A program made the position numbers and the translations under genes. The notes below the pieces were generated by a model. It saw nothing but the letters and a program-made list of their open reading frames with translations, ran no database searches and was not told where the DNA came from. Shown here in pieces: positions 29,312-38,419 of a DNA stretch of 64,000 bases (position 1 is its first letter; each line of letters begins with the position of its first letter). The stretch comes from G965218495 sp965218495 (lineage in GTDB: Bacteria; Bacteroidota; Rhodothermia; Rhodothermales; Bin80), in the NCBI GenBank assembly GCA_965218495.1, contig OZ244626.1:3348001-3412000 (forward strand), written 5' to 3'.

Positions 29312-30477
29312 TGGCGAATCTGCCTCGAGATGTTCTGTAAGATGCCGATCATCACGCCAGCGGCGATCATGCTCGTTCCGCCATACGAAACCAGCGGCAG
29401 CGGCAGACCGGTCACCGGCAACAGGCCCACCGCCACGCCGGCGTGGATGAATCCGTACAGCGTCACGACCGTCGTAAAGCCCGTCGCCAGAAAAAGCCCC
29501 AGCGGGTCCGGCGCGTGCCGCGCAATGCGCAGGTATCCGCGCAGCATCAGGGTCGCAAAAAGGCCCAGGAGCGCCAGCGCCCCCAACAGCCCATACTCTT
29601 CGGCGATGATGGCGAAGATCAAGTCGTTGTATGGCGCGGGCAGGAAGTCTCGCTGCACGCTCTTGCCCGGGCCGCGCCCTGTAAGGCCCCCCATCGCAAA
29701 GGCGATGCGTGCCTGGCGCGACTGATACCCTTCAGCCGTTTCGCTGAACAGCTCCGTGGTTTCTGAGGCTGCAAACAGGTCCAGGCCCAGGTACGACTCC
29801 AGTCGCGAGGCTCGCTGCGGCGAATTCATAAGCATCAGCACAACGAGCACCGCGCACACGGCACCCAGCTTGGCAAGGTGGCGCACGCGTACACGGCCCA
29901 CAAAGCATACCAGCAGCGCCGCCATGAGCACCAGGCCGGCGGTGGAAACGTCCTCCAACCCAATAAGCATGACCGTGACAAGTACCCAGAACAGAATCGG
30001 AAGCACGGCCCGCCGAAAGTCATCGATGTACTCCTGCTTGCGAACCAAGAGCACGCTCACATAGAGCACAAGCGCAATCTTTGCTATGTCGGACGGCTGC
30101 ACGCTAAGCGGGCCCAGGTGGAATGCGCGCGTAGCACCGCCATAGGTGACCCCAAGAACGCGCACCAGAAAGAGCAGCGCCAAGGAACCCAGCAAGGTGA
30201 TGCGCGCCCACCGGGCCAAGAAATGGTAGTCCACCAGGCTGAAGACGACCAGGGCTACCAGCGCCAGGACCACGCGCACAATGTGGCGCATGAGGAACAG
30301 CTCCGTGTCGCCCGCCGCCCTCACCTCAGCTAAGTAGCCTATGGCGCTGTACACCGCCAACGTCCCGACTGCGCTGAGCACCAACACTACCCACAGCACG
30401 TACTTGTCCATGGGTGGCTGGCCGCGCAGCCGTGCGAAGATGATATTTTCGGGCCTCCGGTTCACGTCAGAAGCCAT
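29308..30477 (-). CDS. ftsW: SEDS peptidoglycan polymerase FtsW
   Basis: A 389-residue membrane protein with about ten helices, predicted lipid II polymerase partnered with the class B PBP encoded upstream. Features are the N-terminal cytoplasmic tail then WVVLVLSAVGTLAVYSA, the loop GGATRAFHLGPLSVQPSDIAK with the conserved GxxxW/R and PSxxAK region, and the C-terminal GLLPVTGLPLPLVSYGGTSM motif. The start at 30477 overlaps the murD stop by 11 bases. The position between murD and murG is typical of FtsW rather than RodA. Confidence 0.95.
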   Translation of the reverse strand: MASDVNRRPENIIFARLRGQPPMDKYVLWVVLVLSAVGTLAVYSAIGYLAEVRAAGDTELFLMRHIVRVVLALVALVVFSLVDYHFLARWARITLLGSLALLFLVRVLGVTYGGATRAFHLGPLSVQPSDIAKIALVLYVSVLLVRKQEYIDDFRRAVLPILFWVLVTVMLIGLEDVSTAGLVLMAALLVCFVGRVRVRHLAKLGAVCAVLVVLMLMNSPQRASRLESYLGLDLFAASETTELFSETAEGYQSRQARIAFAMGGLTGRGPGKSVQRDFLPAPYNDLIFAIIAEEYGLLGALALLGLFATLMLRGYLRIARHAPDPLGLFLATGFTTVVTLYGFIHAGVAVGLLPVTGLPLPLVSYGGTSMIAAGVMIGILQNISRQIRQ

Positions 30478-31834
30478 TCACGAGTGCTTTGAATGTGTCC
30501 CCCCGTTGCTCGTAGTTCTCAAAGAGATCAAATGAGGCGCAGGCAGGGCTGAGCAGTACGACATCACCCGGGTTGGCGCATGCGCGCGCCTGGCGCGTAG
30601 CCTCTTCCAGCGTCCGTACGGCGACCACTGCACCGGCGTGCGGGCCGAGTTCTTGCGCCACCTTACTTGCGCTTTCGCCGAATGCGACCAGCGTATGCAC
30701 GCGACCCGGCAACAGCGGCTTTAGCGCCTCGTAGTCGTTATCCTTTTCGCGGCCGCCAGCCAGAAGCACCAGCGGGGCGGCAAAGCTCTGCAGCGCATAC
30801 CAGACCGCGTTGACGTTGGTCGCCTTCGAGTCGTTGACGTAGCGCACACCGTCAATCTCGCGGACGAGCTCAAGGCGGTGCGGCACACCCTCGAATGCGC
30901 TCAGGCTTTCGCGCAGCGACTCCAGCTCCACATCCATCAAGCGGCCGACGATGGCTGCTGCCATTGAATTCTGCACGTTGTGCGCGCCGCGCAGCGCCAA
31001 CCTGTCGGTTGGCATAAGGGCTTCCGCCCCGTGCCCCAAGCGCAACACCAGGGTGCCCCCCGCTAGCGACGCACCCTCTGACAGCGTTTGGTGGTAGCTG
31101 AATGGAATGACGCGCACGCCGCTGGAGGTGGTAAGGCGGGCAGCATGCTCACGCACCAGCGTGTCGTCGTAGTTGTAGACGAGCACATCGTCGGTCCCGG
31201 ACTGGTTCATGGAGATTCGCAGTTTGCTTTCTGCATAGCGCCCAAAGTCGCCGCCGTAGCGGTCCAGGTGATCCGGCGTAATGTTGAGCAGTACGCTGAC
31301 GTTGGGACGGAGTGTGTCTATGTGATCGAGCTGGAAGCTCGAGACCTCCACCACGAGCTTCGTTTCAGGTCCGGTACTGTCAGCATAGGTTGACAGGGGC
31401 GTCCCGATGTTGCCGGCCACCACGGTCTCAAAGCCAGCCCGCGCAAATACGTGGCCAATGAGCGCTGTCGTTGTTGTCTTGCCATTGGAGCCAGTAATTG
31501 CCACCATCGTCCCCTGGCAAAACCACGAAGCCACCTCAATCTCGGAGTAGCGGGGAATTCCCCGCGTTGCCGCCGCCTGGGGAATCGGGCTTGCAGGAGG
31601 CACGCCCGGGCTCAGGACCATAAAGTCAGCCTCCAGGGCACGCGGCGTGTGGCCGCCCACCTCCAGGGCTACGCCCATGTCCAGAAGCGCCCGCTGGTGC
31701 TGGCGCGCCAGGTGCCGCGCCTCCGAAACCAGCACGCGTGCGCCATGGGCCTTAAGCAGGCGCGCAACCGCGCAACCGCTTCTGGCGGCGCCCATCACCG
31801 TGACGCTGGCACCCTGGACGTGTACCGGTTTCAT
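30467..31834 (-). CDS. murD: UDP-N-acetylmuramoyl-L-alanine-D-glutamate ligase
   Basis: Adds D-Glu to UDP-MurNAc-L-Ala. In 455 residues it shows an N-terminal Rossmann domain (VTVMGAARSGCAVARLL), the ATP motif AITGSNGKTTTTALIGH, the central LNITPDHLDRYG motif and a C-terminal domain with YVNDSKATNVNAV and SPACASFDLFENYEQRGDTFK, which is specific to MurD. Its D-glutamate substrate links it to the amino-acid pool handled by the dgcN/dgcA pair elsewhere in the window. The start overlaps the mraY stop (ATGA). Confidence 0.97.
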   Translation of the reverse strand: MKPVHVQGASVTVMGAARSGCAVARLLKAHGARVLVSEARHLARQHQRALLDMGVALEVGGHTPRALEADFMVLSPGVPPASPIPQAAATRGIPRYSEIEVASWFCQGTMVAITGSNGKTTTTALIGHVFARAGFETVVAGNIGTPLSTYADSTGPETKLVVEVSSFQLDHIDTLRPNVSVLLNITPDHLDRYGGDFGRYAESKLRISMNQSGTDDVLVYNYDDTLVREHAARLTTSSGVRVIPFSYHQTLSEGASLAGGTLVLRLGHGAEALMPTDRLALRGAHNVQNSMAAAIVGRLMDVELESLRESLSAFEGVPHRLELVREIDGVRYVNDSKATNVNAVWYALQSFAAPLVLLAGGREKDNDYEALKPLLPGRVHTLVAFGESASKVAQELGPHAGAVVAVRTLEEATRQARACANPGDVVLLSPACASFDLFENYEQRGDTFKALVNGF

Positions 31835-32994
31835 TGTATTCTGAGCGTGAGTAATGTGGTGAGCACCGTGAGGACCGTCACGATCCAGAAGCGCACGGCG
31901 ATCTTCACTTCATGCAGCCCTTTCGCCTCGTAGTGATGATGCAGGGGCGCCATCAGGAAGACACGGCGCCCGGTGCCGGTCTTTTTGCGTGTATGGCGGA
32001 AGTAGGTGGTCTGCATGATGACCGAGATGGTCTCCACAAAAAAGACCAGGCACAGCAGTGGCAACAGCAGCTCCTTCTTGACCATGAGCGCCAGCGTGCT
32101 GACGGCCGCGCCGAGCGACAGCGACCCGGTATCTCCCATAAAAACGGTGGCGGGGTATCCGTTAAACCACAGGAACGCGAGGCAGGAGGCCGCCAGCGCG
32201 GCGGCATAGACGGTTAGCTCACCCGCCGTAGGCAGGTGCATAACCCCCAGATAGTCCGCCAGCATGCTGTTGCCACTTATGTAGCAGAGTGCCACCAGGC
32301 CGAGCGCCACGATGGCCGTCGTGCCTGCCGCCAGACCGTCCAAGCCGTCGGTTAGGTTGACTGCATTGGATGTAGCGGTGACCGCGAACACCGCCACAGG
32401 GATGAACAGCAGCCACCCCAGACTGATGCCGACCTGCGGAAATAGATGGCTCAGGGCGTTGTAGTCGAAGTGCCAGTTGCGCAAAAACGGCAGATCGGTT
32501 ATGTCCCGGACTTCGGCAAACTCCGGGTGGAAGTAAAGCACACTGCCGACGATGAGCCCGAGCCCGACCTGGCCGATGATCTTCAGCCGAGGCGCCAGGC
32601 CGGCCTTGTCTTTGCGGACGACCTTGATGTAGTCATCGGCAAAGCCGAAGACCCCCATCCATGCGGTTGCCAGGAGGATGAGCCATACATAGACTTCCAT
32701 GATGGCACCCCAAAGCAAGGTGCTAATCACAATTGCCATGAGGATGATGACACCGCCCATCGTTGGCGTTCCCTCTTTGTGGGAGTGGTCCACCACTCCG
32801 GAGGAGGGTCCTCGGCGAACGTTTTCGCCAATCTGCTTTGTTTGCAACCAGTGGATTACGCGGCGCCCGAACAGCAACACGATCATGAGCGCCGTGATCG
32901 CAGCCAGTGATGCTCGCACGGTGATGAACTCTATCACCTGGAACCCCGGCGGGTGATAATGCGCTTCCAGATATTGCAGCAGGTAGTAGAGCAT
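31831..32994 (-). CDS. mraY: phospho-N-acetylmuramoyl-pentapeptide transferase
   Basis: Integral membrane enzyme making lipid I. A 387-residue protein with about ten helices. It has the conserved cytoplasmic loops HSHKEGTPTMGG, FADDYIKVVRKDKAGL with the two catalytic Asp residues, NLTDGLDGLAAG, FMGDTGSLSLGA and the C-terminal APLHHHYEAKGLHE histidine loop. All catalytic features are present. It lies 3 bases after murE. Confidence 0.98.
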   Translation of the reverse strand: MLYYLLQYLEAHYHPPGFQVIEFITVRASLAAITALMIVLLFGRRVIHWLQTKQIGENVRRGPSSGVVDHSHKEGTPTMGGVIILMAIVISTLLWGAIMEVYVWLILLATAWMGVFGFADDYIKVVRKDKAGLAPRLKIIGQVGLGLIVGSVLYFHPEFAEVRDITDLPFLRNWHFDYNALSHLFPQVGISLGWLLFIPVAVFAVTATSNAVNLTDGLDGLAAGTTAIVALGLVALCYISGNSMLADYLGVMHLPTAGELTVYAAALAASCLAFLWFNGYPATVFMGDTGSLSLGAAVSTLALMVKKELLLPLLCLVFFVETISVIMQTTYFRHTRKKTGTGRRVFLMAPLHHHYEAKGLHEVKIAVRFWIVTVLTVLTTLLTLRIQ

Positions 32995-32997
32995 ATA

Positions 32998-34470
32998 TCA
33001 GTTAATGTGCACGCGCTGCGCAAAGGCCTCCAGGACGAGTTGGCGATCGCTGAGTGGATGGGCCTCGCTGCCTATAACCTGAAATGTTTCGTGCCCTTTG
33101 CCGGCGATGAGCACGACATCGCCAGCGCCCGCACGCTGGGCTGCGTGGCCAATCGCCTCACGGCGATCCTCAATCCACAGCACCTCGCGCGGGCGTTTCA
33201 TGCCCTGCTCTATATCTTCGCTGATGGCACGGTAGCTCTCGCTTCGCGTGTTGTCGCTGGTAACGATCACATGGTCCGCCAAGCGCTCAGCGACGGCGCC
33301 CATGAGGGGGCGTTTGGCTTTGTCGCGGTCGCCGCCGCAGCCGAACAGGCACCACAATGCTGCCTGCGGAAAGCAGTGACGCGCCGTGACCAGTGCCTGC
33401 TCCAGTGCATCGGGCGTGTGGGCATAGTCCACAATGGCCAGCGCACCATCGTCGAAACGGAAGGGCTCAAAGCGTCCGGGCACTGGAGGCACAGTGGCCA
33501 GCACCGCAAGGACATCCGCAACCGGCAGTCCCTGGGCACAGGCTGCGGCATAGGCCGCCGCGACGTTGTAGGCGTTAAATGTGCCGCTTAACCGAGTGGT
33601 GAGTGCCTGCCCGTCCAAGCAAAGACGGAGGCCCTTTGCGGTGTCACCGAGCACCTCGAAGCGCATGTCCGCATGCGGATGCTGGCCGTACGCTACCTTC
33701 GTGGCCTCGGTGTCGTGCACCATCTTCGGGCCTGCCGCATCGTCCGTGTTGTAGACTGCCACCGCATGTGGCCCCAGCTCATCAAAGAGTCGTTTTTTGG
33801 CGTTCGCGTACGCCGCCCGCGTCTTGTGGTAGTCCAGATGATCGTGCTTCAAGTTGGTGAAGACGCCTACGCCGAACGGGATGCCGTGCACGCGCCGCTG
33901 ATCGAGCGCGTGCGACGACACCTCCATCACGCACCAGCGGCATCCGATGGCTACCATTTCGCCTAGCATCCGGTGCAGCTCCGGTGGGCCGGGTGTGGTC
34001 AGGGACGCTTCTGTACAGGCGTTGCCATAGGCATAGGCAACGGTGCCGAGTAGGCCGCTCGTTTCGCCGAGCCCTGTCAGCACATGGTGCAGGAGCCACG
34101 CGGTGGTGGTCTTGCCATTGGTGCCGGTGATACCGAAACAGGTGAGCTGCTCGGCGGGATCGCCGTAGAGGGCTGCAGCGCAGAGCGCGAGCGCTGCACG
34201 GGCACTGGTTACCTGCACATGAGCCACCGCTTCTCGGGGAGAAGCCGATTCCGAAACCACCAGCACGGCGCCGCGCGCGATGGCCTGATCGACAAAGGCC
34301 AGCCCATCAACTTGCGTTCCGCGGATCGCGACAAAGCAACTGCCGGGCCCAGCGGTGCGGCTGTCACAGGTGACATGCCGGATCACAGGCCCTGTGCCTG
34401 AGCTCGCGCCCGTGACCAGCTGTGAGCGCTGCAAGCGGTTTCGCAACTCTGTATAGTGGACGGTTGGCAT
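32998..34470 (-). CDS. murE: UDP-MurNAc-L-Ala-D-Glu:diamino acid ligase
   Basis: Adds the third stem-peptide residue. In 490 residues it has FVAIRGTQVDGLAFVDQAIARGA near the N-terminus, the ATP motif GITGTNGKTTTAWLL, and the substrate-selecting loop SDNTRSESYRAI. The loop DNTR is close to the DNPR of meso-diaminopimelate enzymes and unlike the lysine type, so a meso-DAP cell wall is likely. The start at 34470 overlaps the ftsI stop by one base (TGATG). The usual next gene murF is not present; mraY follows directly. Confidence 0.96.
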   Translation of the reverse strand: MPTVHYTELRNRLQRSQLVTGASSGTGPVIRHVTCDSRTAGPGSCFVAIRGTQVDGLAFVDQAIARGAVLVVSESASPREAVAHVQVTSARAALALCAAALYGDPAEQLTCFGITGTNGKTTTAWLLHHVLTGLGETSGLLGTVAYAYGNACTEASLTTPGPPELHRMLGEMVAIGCRWCVMEVSSHALDQRRVHGIPFGVGVFTNLKHDHLDYHKTRAAYANAKKRLFDELGPHAVAVYNTDDAAGPKMVHDTEATKVAYGQHPHADMRFEVLGDTAKGLRLCLDGQALTTRLSGTFNAYNVAAAYAAACAQGLPVADVLAVLATVPPVPGRFEPFRFDDGALAIVDYAHTPDALEQALVTARHCFPQAALWCLFGCGGDRDKAKRPLMGAVAERLADHVIVTSDNTRSESYRAISEDIEQGMKRPREVLWIEDRREAIGHAAQRAGAGDVVLIAGKGHETFQVIGSEAHPLSDRQLVLEAFAQRVHIN

Positions 34471-36449
34471 CACTCCAGCGTAAGCACCACCTCCTGCCTG
34501 CATGAGTCTCCCGCCGCGGGATCCTGGCTCACCACGCGGCCATGTCCTTTCAGGCGTACGCGCAGCCCGCGCTGTACCATGGCATGGCGTGCTGCGCGGG
34601 CGCTCATCCCAACCAAGTCAGGCATAATGCCCACGGTGGTGTTCTGCGCCAGGATCGGTCCTTTAGGGCCTGTTATGCGCATCTGCACCGGGGGCGCCGG
34701 AGGCATGATGTCCAAGTGCTGGTCGCCGGAAATCAGTCGCTCGGCCACCGTCGGTAGCGTTCTGATCCACCGCTCTGCCACGCGCTTGAACACCGGAGCT
34801 GACACCACGCCGCCATAGATGCTGGCTCTGGGCTCATCCATCACGATAACCATTGCCACCTGCGGGTTGTCAGCCGGATAAAAGCCTATGAAGTTCGCCC
34901 TGTACCCGCCCCCATAGCGGCCTCTGACCACCTTGCGCGCAGTCCCCGTTTTGCCGGCAATGGAAAGCCCCTGGACCTGAGCCCGCTTTGCGGTGCCACG
35001 TTCCACCACGTCCTTAAAGGCGGGTAGCAACGCACGCGCGGTTGCCTCATCCATGACGCGGCGTACGGAGTCCTGCCGCGCCGGATCATCGGCCGCGCGC
35101 CAGAGGACCCTGCCCGTAACGTCGCGACGCTCCGCCACGACATAGGGCTGCAGCAGGAGACCACCGTTGCCAAGCGCGGCATAAGCCATCACCATCTGGA
35201 GTGGCGTTACATCGACCTCGTAGCCAATTGCCAGCGAGGTGAGCGTGGTCTTGCTCCAGCGATTCGTTTTCTTGAGAAGACCGGGAATCTCACCGGGCAA
35301 GTCGATCCACGTCTTCTGCCCAAACCCGAAGTTGCGCGCATAACGATAGAGCTCGGCTCTTTCCAGCATCTGAGCCGTCTTTGCCATGCCCACGTTGCTG
35401 CTGAACGTAATGACATCCCTCAAGGGGATCTCGCCTTGGGCGTGTACATCGCGCATGACCCGCCCGAAGATGTTCAGCGTCCCGTCCTCGGTGTCTATGA
35501 TGCGATCCATGGAGGTAACTCCCAGGTCTATCGCAGCTGAGGTGCCCACGAGCTTGAAGCTGGAACCAGGCTCCAGGCGGTCCGTGATGGCGCTGTTGCG
35601 CCAAGCGTCCCGGGGCGCCCCGGAAGGATTGTTTGGATCAAACGACGGCACGTTGGCCATGGCCAGGATCGCCCCGGTTTGCGGGTTGACGGCGATGGCG
35701 CTGCCGCGCCGGGCGCGGGCTTCCCGCACGCCGAGCTCGAGTTCTTCTTCCAGGATAGTCTGGCGAATTAGGTCGATGGTCAGCACAAGGGTCTGGCCAT
35801 CTACGGGCTCCACGTCCACCCCCGCCGCGTCCACGCGGCGGTAGCCTCGCCTGTCGCGCAGTAGCATGCGACGCCCGGGCGTGCCCTGTAGGAACTCGTC
35901 GTATTCAAGCTCCAGCCCGGCTTGTCCGACGCCATCGCGGTCAACATGCCCCAGTACATGGGCTGCAGAAGTACCGTAGTTGTATTTGCGTGTAAAGCTC
36001 CCCAGGACGATGAGGCCGGGCACACCAAGTGTGTCAAGGACCTGGCGCTGTGCGGTGGTAACCTCCCCCATCCGTACATACCGGGGGCTCGAACGCGCGT
36101 CAATGCGACGGTGGATGCTGCGCTCACTCCAGCCGGTGACGCGAGAGAGCAGCGCGGTGAATTCCGCGCGCCCTTCTTCAAACCCGGGAGATGTCGGGTC
36201 GAGGGCCAGGTCGTAGCGCGGTGTGTTCACGGCCAATGCGCGCCCAGCGTGGTCTACTATGGTGCCCCGCTTGGCTGCCAGGACGGTCTGCGAGCGTGCC
36301 TGGCGCAGCCCCTGTGCGCGCAGGTCCCTTCCCTCAACAAAGTGGATCCAGACCAGCTGCCCCACGATTAGAAGCAATGCCACCGTGAACAGCGTCAGCA
36401 GCAAGTACATCCGCCCCACGATCTGGTCTTTGATACTCTGGCGTGTCAT
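34470..36449 (-). CDS. ftsI: class B penicillin-binding protein FtsI with PASTA domain
   Basis: Septal peptidoglycan transpeptidase of 659 residues. One N-terminal membrane helix (MYLLLTLFTVALLLIVGQLVWI) is followed by the dimerisation/pedestal domain (RGTIVDHAGRALAVN) and the transpeptidase domain with all three motifs: SxxK in LEPGSSFKLV, SxN in FSSNVGM and KTG in IAGKTGTARK. The C-terminal 60 residues (PDLVGMSARAARHAMVQRG) are one PASTA domain. It starts directly at the ftsL stop (36450). Partner of FtsW in the same cluster. Confidence 0.96.
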   Translation of the reverse strand: MTRQSIKDQIVGRMYLLLTLFTVALLLIVGQLVWIHFVEGRDLRAQGLRQARSQTVLAAKRGTIVDHAGRALAVNTPRYDLALDPTSPGFEEGRAEFTALLSRVTGWSERSIHRRIDARSSPRYVRMGEVTTAQRQVLDTLGVPGLIVLGSFTRKYNYGTSAAHVLGHVDRDGVGQAGLELEYDEFLQGTPGRRMLLRDRRGYRRVDAAGVDVEPVDGQTLVLTIDLIRQTILEEELELGVREARARRGSAIAVNPQTGAILAMANVPSFDPNNPSGAPRDAWRNSAITDRLEPGSSFKLVGTSAAIDLGVTSMDRIIDTEDGTLNIFGRVMRDVHAQGEIPLRDVITFSSNVGMAKTAQMLERAELYRYARNFGFGQKTWIDLPGEIPGLLKKTNRWSKTTLTSLAIGYEVDVTPLQMVMAYAALGNGGLLLQPYVVAERRDVTGRVLWRAADDPARQDSVRRVMDEATARALLPAFKDVVERGTAKRAQVQGLSIAGKTGTARKVVRGRYGGGYRANFIGFYPADNPQVAMVIVMDEPRASIYGGVVSAPVFKRVAERWIRTLPTVAERLISGDQHLDIMPPAPPVQMRITGPKGPILAQNTTVGIMPDLVGMSARAARHAMVQRGLRVRLKGHGRVVSQDPAAGDSCRQEVVLTLE

Positions 36450-36830
36450 CTAGTTGGCCCGTACCAAAGGTGCATTGGAAAAGCCATCCTCCAGGCCCAA
36501 GCCAGGCGCCCGCTGGTGGATCACCGAGGGGCCGGTGGATTCGTCGAATTCCCCCTTCAACTCGTTGTAGCGCAGGTGCAGACGCAGGTTTTCTCCTTGC
36601 GACTGCTGTAGCGCATTCAGGATGTCCTGCGTCTGGTACACGTGTCCTATGTAGAGCGTGAAAACGGTGGCCACCGCCACCACAAAGAGGGCAAACCTGG
36701 CGGTAGAGATCGTCGTGACTTCCCCGGGCGCATCCGAGCCCAGCGAGTCGCTCCGCAGGTGTTGCCAGCGTTTCAATGCTGTCGCGGCGCGGGGCCGCAA
36801 GTCTGTATGTATGGCGCGCTTTCGAGCCAT
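36450..36830 (-). CDS. ftsL: FtsL-like divisome protein
   Basis: A 126-residue protein with a basic N-terminus, one membrane helix (RFALFVVAVATVFTLYIGHVY) and a following coiled-coil-like heptad stretch (DILNALQQSQGENLRLHLRYNELKGE), the layout of FtsL. Sequence similarity is weak as usual for FtsL, and identity rests on topology and on position between rsmH and ftsI. The ATG at 36830 overlaps the rsmH stop as TAATG; longer in-frame starts lie inside rsmH and are rejected. Confidence 0.85.
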   Translation of the reverse strand: MARKRAIHTDLRPRAATALKRWQHLRSDSLGSDAPGEVTTISTARFALFVVAVATVFTLYIGHVYQTQDILNALQQSQGENLRLHLRYNELKGEFDESTGPSVIHQRAPGLGLEDGFSNAPLVRAN

Positions 36831-37771
36831 TATGTTGTTGTGTTGCTGCCTGGAATGCGTATGCGCGTTGCCGCGCGCAGCTTGGCACTTCGTGCTCTGG
36901 GGTTGTGCCGCATTTCGTCTTGCCCTGCCGTGGCGGGCTTCTTCAGCAGTGCACGCCAAGGTGACAGCGAGCGACCGTACAGATCTCGGATTGGCTCACC
37001 GGCAAGATTGCCATGGCGCATGACGCGCTTTACGCGGCGATCCTCGAGCGAATGGTAGCTGATGACCACGAACCGGCCGCCGACCTTAACGACATCCGGT
37101 GCCTGTTTCAGCACCGATTCGAGCTCCTGCAGTTCGCCGTTGACCCCGATGCGAATGGCCTGAAATACCCGGGCCAGCGTTTTGGCCTCATGCCTGGCGG
37201 GCACGGCGCTCCGCACGATGCTTGCCAGGGCTGTCGTGGTGGTGATGGGCCGCGCCTTCACGATTGCCTGCGTGATGCGGCGCGCCCGCGGCTCTTCGCC
37301 CCACCTGAAGAGTGCCTTGGCAAGCGCTTCCGGAGGCCACTCGTTGATGAGTACTGCGGCCCGCGTGCCGGTCTGCTGGTTCATGCGCATGTCGAGCGCC
37401 CCTCCGTAACGATGGCTGAAGCCTCGCTGTGCATGGTCTAGCTGATGGGACGAGACGCCGAGGTCAAGGACCAGCCCATCCACCTGACGTATGCCCTGTG
37501 TCTCGAGCATCGCCGGCAGGCTGCTGAAGTTGCCGCGCAACGCCACGAAGTTGGAGGCCGCCTGCAGGCGGACCCGCGCCGCTTCAATGGCCTCCGCATC
37601 GCAGTCTATGCCGATGACTCGTGCACCAGGTGCCAGCGCCGCCAGTAGCGCAGCGCTGTGGCCGCCCCCACCGAGGGTAGCATCGACATAGACACCATCC
37701 TTCGCGGTGACAAGCAATTCCAGTACAGTATGACAAAGAACCGGCGTATGAAACGCGGCCAACACCGTCAC
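36830..37771 (-). CDS. rsmH: 16S rRNA (cytosine1402-N4)-methyltransferase
   Basis: SAM-dependent methyltransferase (MraW) that modifies C1402 in the ribosomal P site. It has HTPVLCHTVLELL at the start, the SAM motif YVDATLGGGGHSAALL, LVLDLGVSSHQLD, RGFSHRYGGALDMRM and the C-terminal VISYHSLEDRRVKRVM signature. The chosen start is GTG at 37771, which overlaps the mraZ stop as GTGA and gives 313 residues, the usual length. An in-frame GTG at 37765 is possible, and a longer form from 37855 would lie inside mraZ. Confidence 0.95.
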   Translation of the reverse strand: MTVLAAFHTPVLCHTVLELLVTAKDGVYVDATLGGGGHSAALLAALAPGARVIGIDCDAEAIEAARVRLQAASNFVALRGNFSSLPAMLETQGIRQVDGLVLDLGVSSHQLDHAQRGFSHRYGGALDMRMNQQTGTRAAVLINEWPPEALAKALFRWGEEPRARRITQAIVKARPITTTTALASIVRSAVPARHEAKTLARVFQAIRIGVNGELQELESVLKQAPDVVKVGGRFVVISYHSLEDRRVKRVMRHGNLAGEPIRDLYGRSLSPWRALLKKPATAGQDEMRHNPRARSAKLRAATRIRIPGSNTTT

Positions 37772-38214
37772 CGCGCTTCCATGACGCGGGCCGCAAGCGT
37801 CTCGTAGTCCGCCTCCTCCTGCGAGAGGTATTCGTCGAACACTTGCGGATCCCATATTTCAATGCGGTCATGGGCGCCAAGGATCAGTGCTCGCTCCTTG
37901 ATGCCCGCGTATTCAATGAGCGCCTTCGGCAATGGGATGCGCCCCTGGCTGTCCACCTTCACCTCATCGGCCCACATCATGATCCGCCGCGTGAAGGCAC
38001 GAGACTCCCGGTCGTACGTGCTTAGCGACCCGATCGCCTTCTCCAACTCTGCCCAAGTGTCAAGCGGGTACAGTGAGATGCACTTCTCAAACCCCCGTGT
38101 GACCGTGAACGTGCTGTTCGCCTCCGGCCGTAGCGCCGTACGCATCTTGGCCGGGATCGCCGTACGACCCTTCGCGTCCACGCTGAACGTTGCCTGTCCT
38201 TTGAAGCCTGCCAT
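37768..38214 (-). CDS. mraZ: MraZ transcriptional regulator
   Basis: First gene of the dcw cluster; a 148-residue DNA-binding protein with two SpoVT/AbrB-like halves. Each half carries the expected motif: FSVDAKGRTAIPAKMR and VKVDSQGRIPLPKALIEYAG (the DxxGR motifs). MraZ proteins bind repeated TGGGN boxes in front of their own operon, and such boxes are present at 38251-38267. The ATG at 38214 is chosen because AGG stands 5 bases upstream and the conserved domain begins there. Confidence 0.97.
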   Translation of the reverse strand: MAGFKGQATFSVDAKGRTAIPAKMRTALRPEANSTFTVTRGFEKCISLYPLDTWAELEKAIGSLSTYDRESRAFTRRIMMWADEVKVDSQGRIPLPKALIEYAGIKERALILGAHDRIEIWDPQVFDEYLSQEEADYETLAARVMEAR

Positions 38215-38223
38215 CGCGCCTTT

Positions 38224-38240
38224 TATTGCAATATGCAATA
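38224..38240. promoter_or_regulatory. 17-bp palindrome in mraZ leader
   Basis: TATTGCA (38224-38230), spacer ATA, TGCAATA (38234-38240): a perfect dyad between the MraZ boxes and the mraZ ribosome-binding site. It may be an operator for an unknown repressor or an mRNA leader hairpin. No regulator can be named. Confidence 0.5.
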
Positions 38241-38250
38241 TAGGGATAAT

Positions 38251-38267
38251 TCCCCACTTTTCCCCAC
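38251..38267 (-). promoter_or_regulatory. MraZ box direct repeats
   Basis: On the minus strand GTGGGGA occurs twice, 10 bases apart (plus-strand TCCCCAC at 38251-38257 and 38261-38267), 37-53 bases upstream of the mraZ start. This spacing of TGGGN repeats is the known MraZ binding pattern, so autoregulation of the dcw operon is expected. Confidence 0.75.
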
Positions 38268-38348
38268 AATCGTGGCAATCTACACCACCTGTGTCGAATC
38301 GTCATTTGCTTCCAGGACCCCTGTGATAGCCAAAGCGGTGTGAACGAT

Positions 38349-38360
38349 ATATGTACATAT
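38349..38360. promoter_or_regulatory. 12-bp palindrome in mraZ-lexA intergenic region
   Basis: ATATGTACATAT is a perfect dyad about 60 bases upstream of the lexA-like start. It could be part of the divergent promoter control, but such short AT-rich dyads arise by chance, so confidence is low. Confidence 0.35.
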
Positions 38361-38385
38361 CTCCACTTGCGCAATTTGTCGGTAT

Positions 38386-38403
38386 GGTGTAAATTTTTAC
38401 ACC
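38386..38403. promoter_or_regulatory. 18-bp perfect palindrome, candidate LexA operator
   Basis: GGTGTAAA (38386-38393), centre TT, TTTACACC (38396-38403). It ends 16 bases before the start of the LexA-like gene. A perfect 8-2-8 dyad immediately before a HTH repressor gene is the expected place of an autoregulatory operator. It does not match the E. coli CTGT-N8-ACAG SOS box. Confidence 0.65.
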
Positions 38404-38419
38404 TATCCCTAGTACCGCT

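Noticed and set aside
36831..36959. Longer ftsL start at 36959
   Set aside because: It would overlap rsmH by over 120 bases, and the TAATG overlap at 36830 gives the normal FtsL size.
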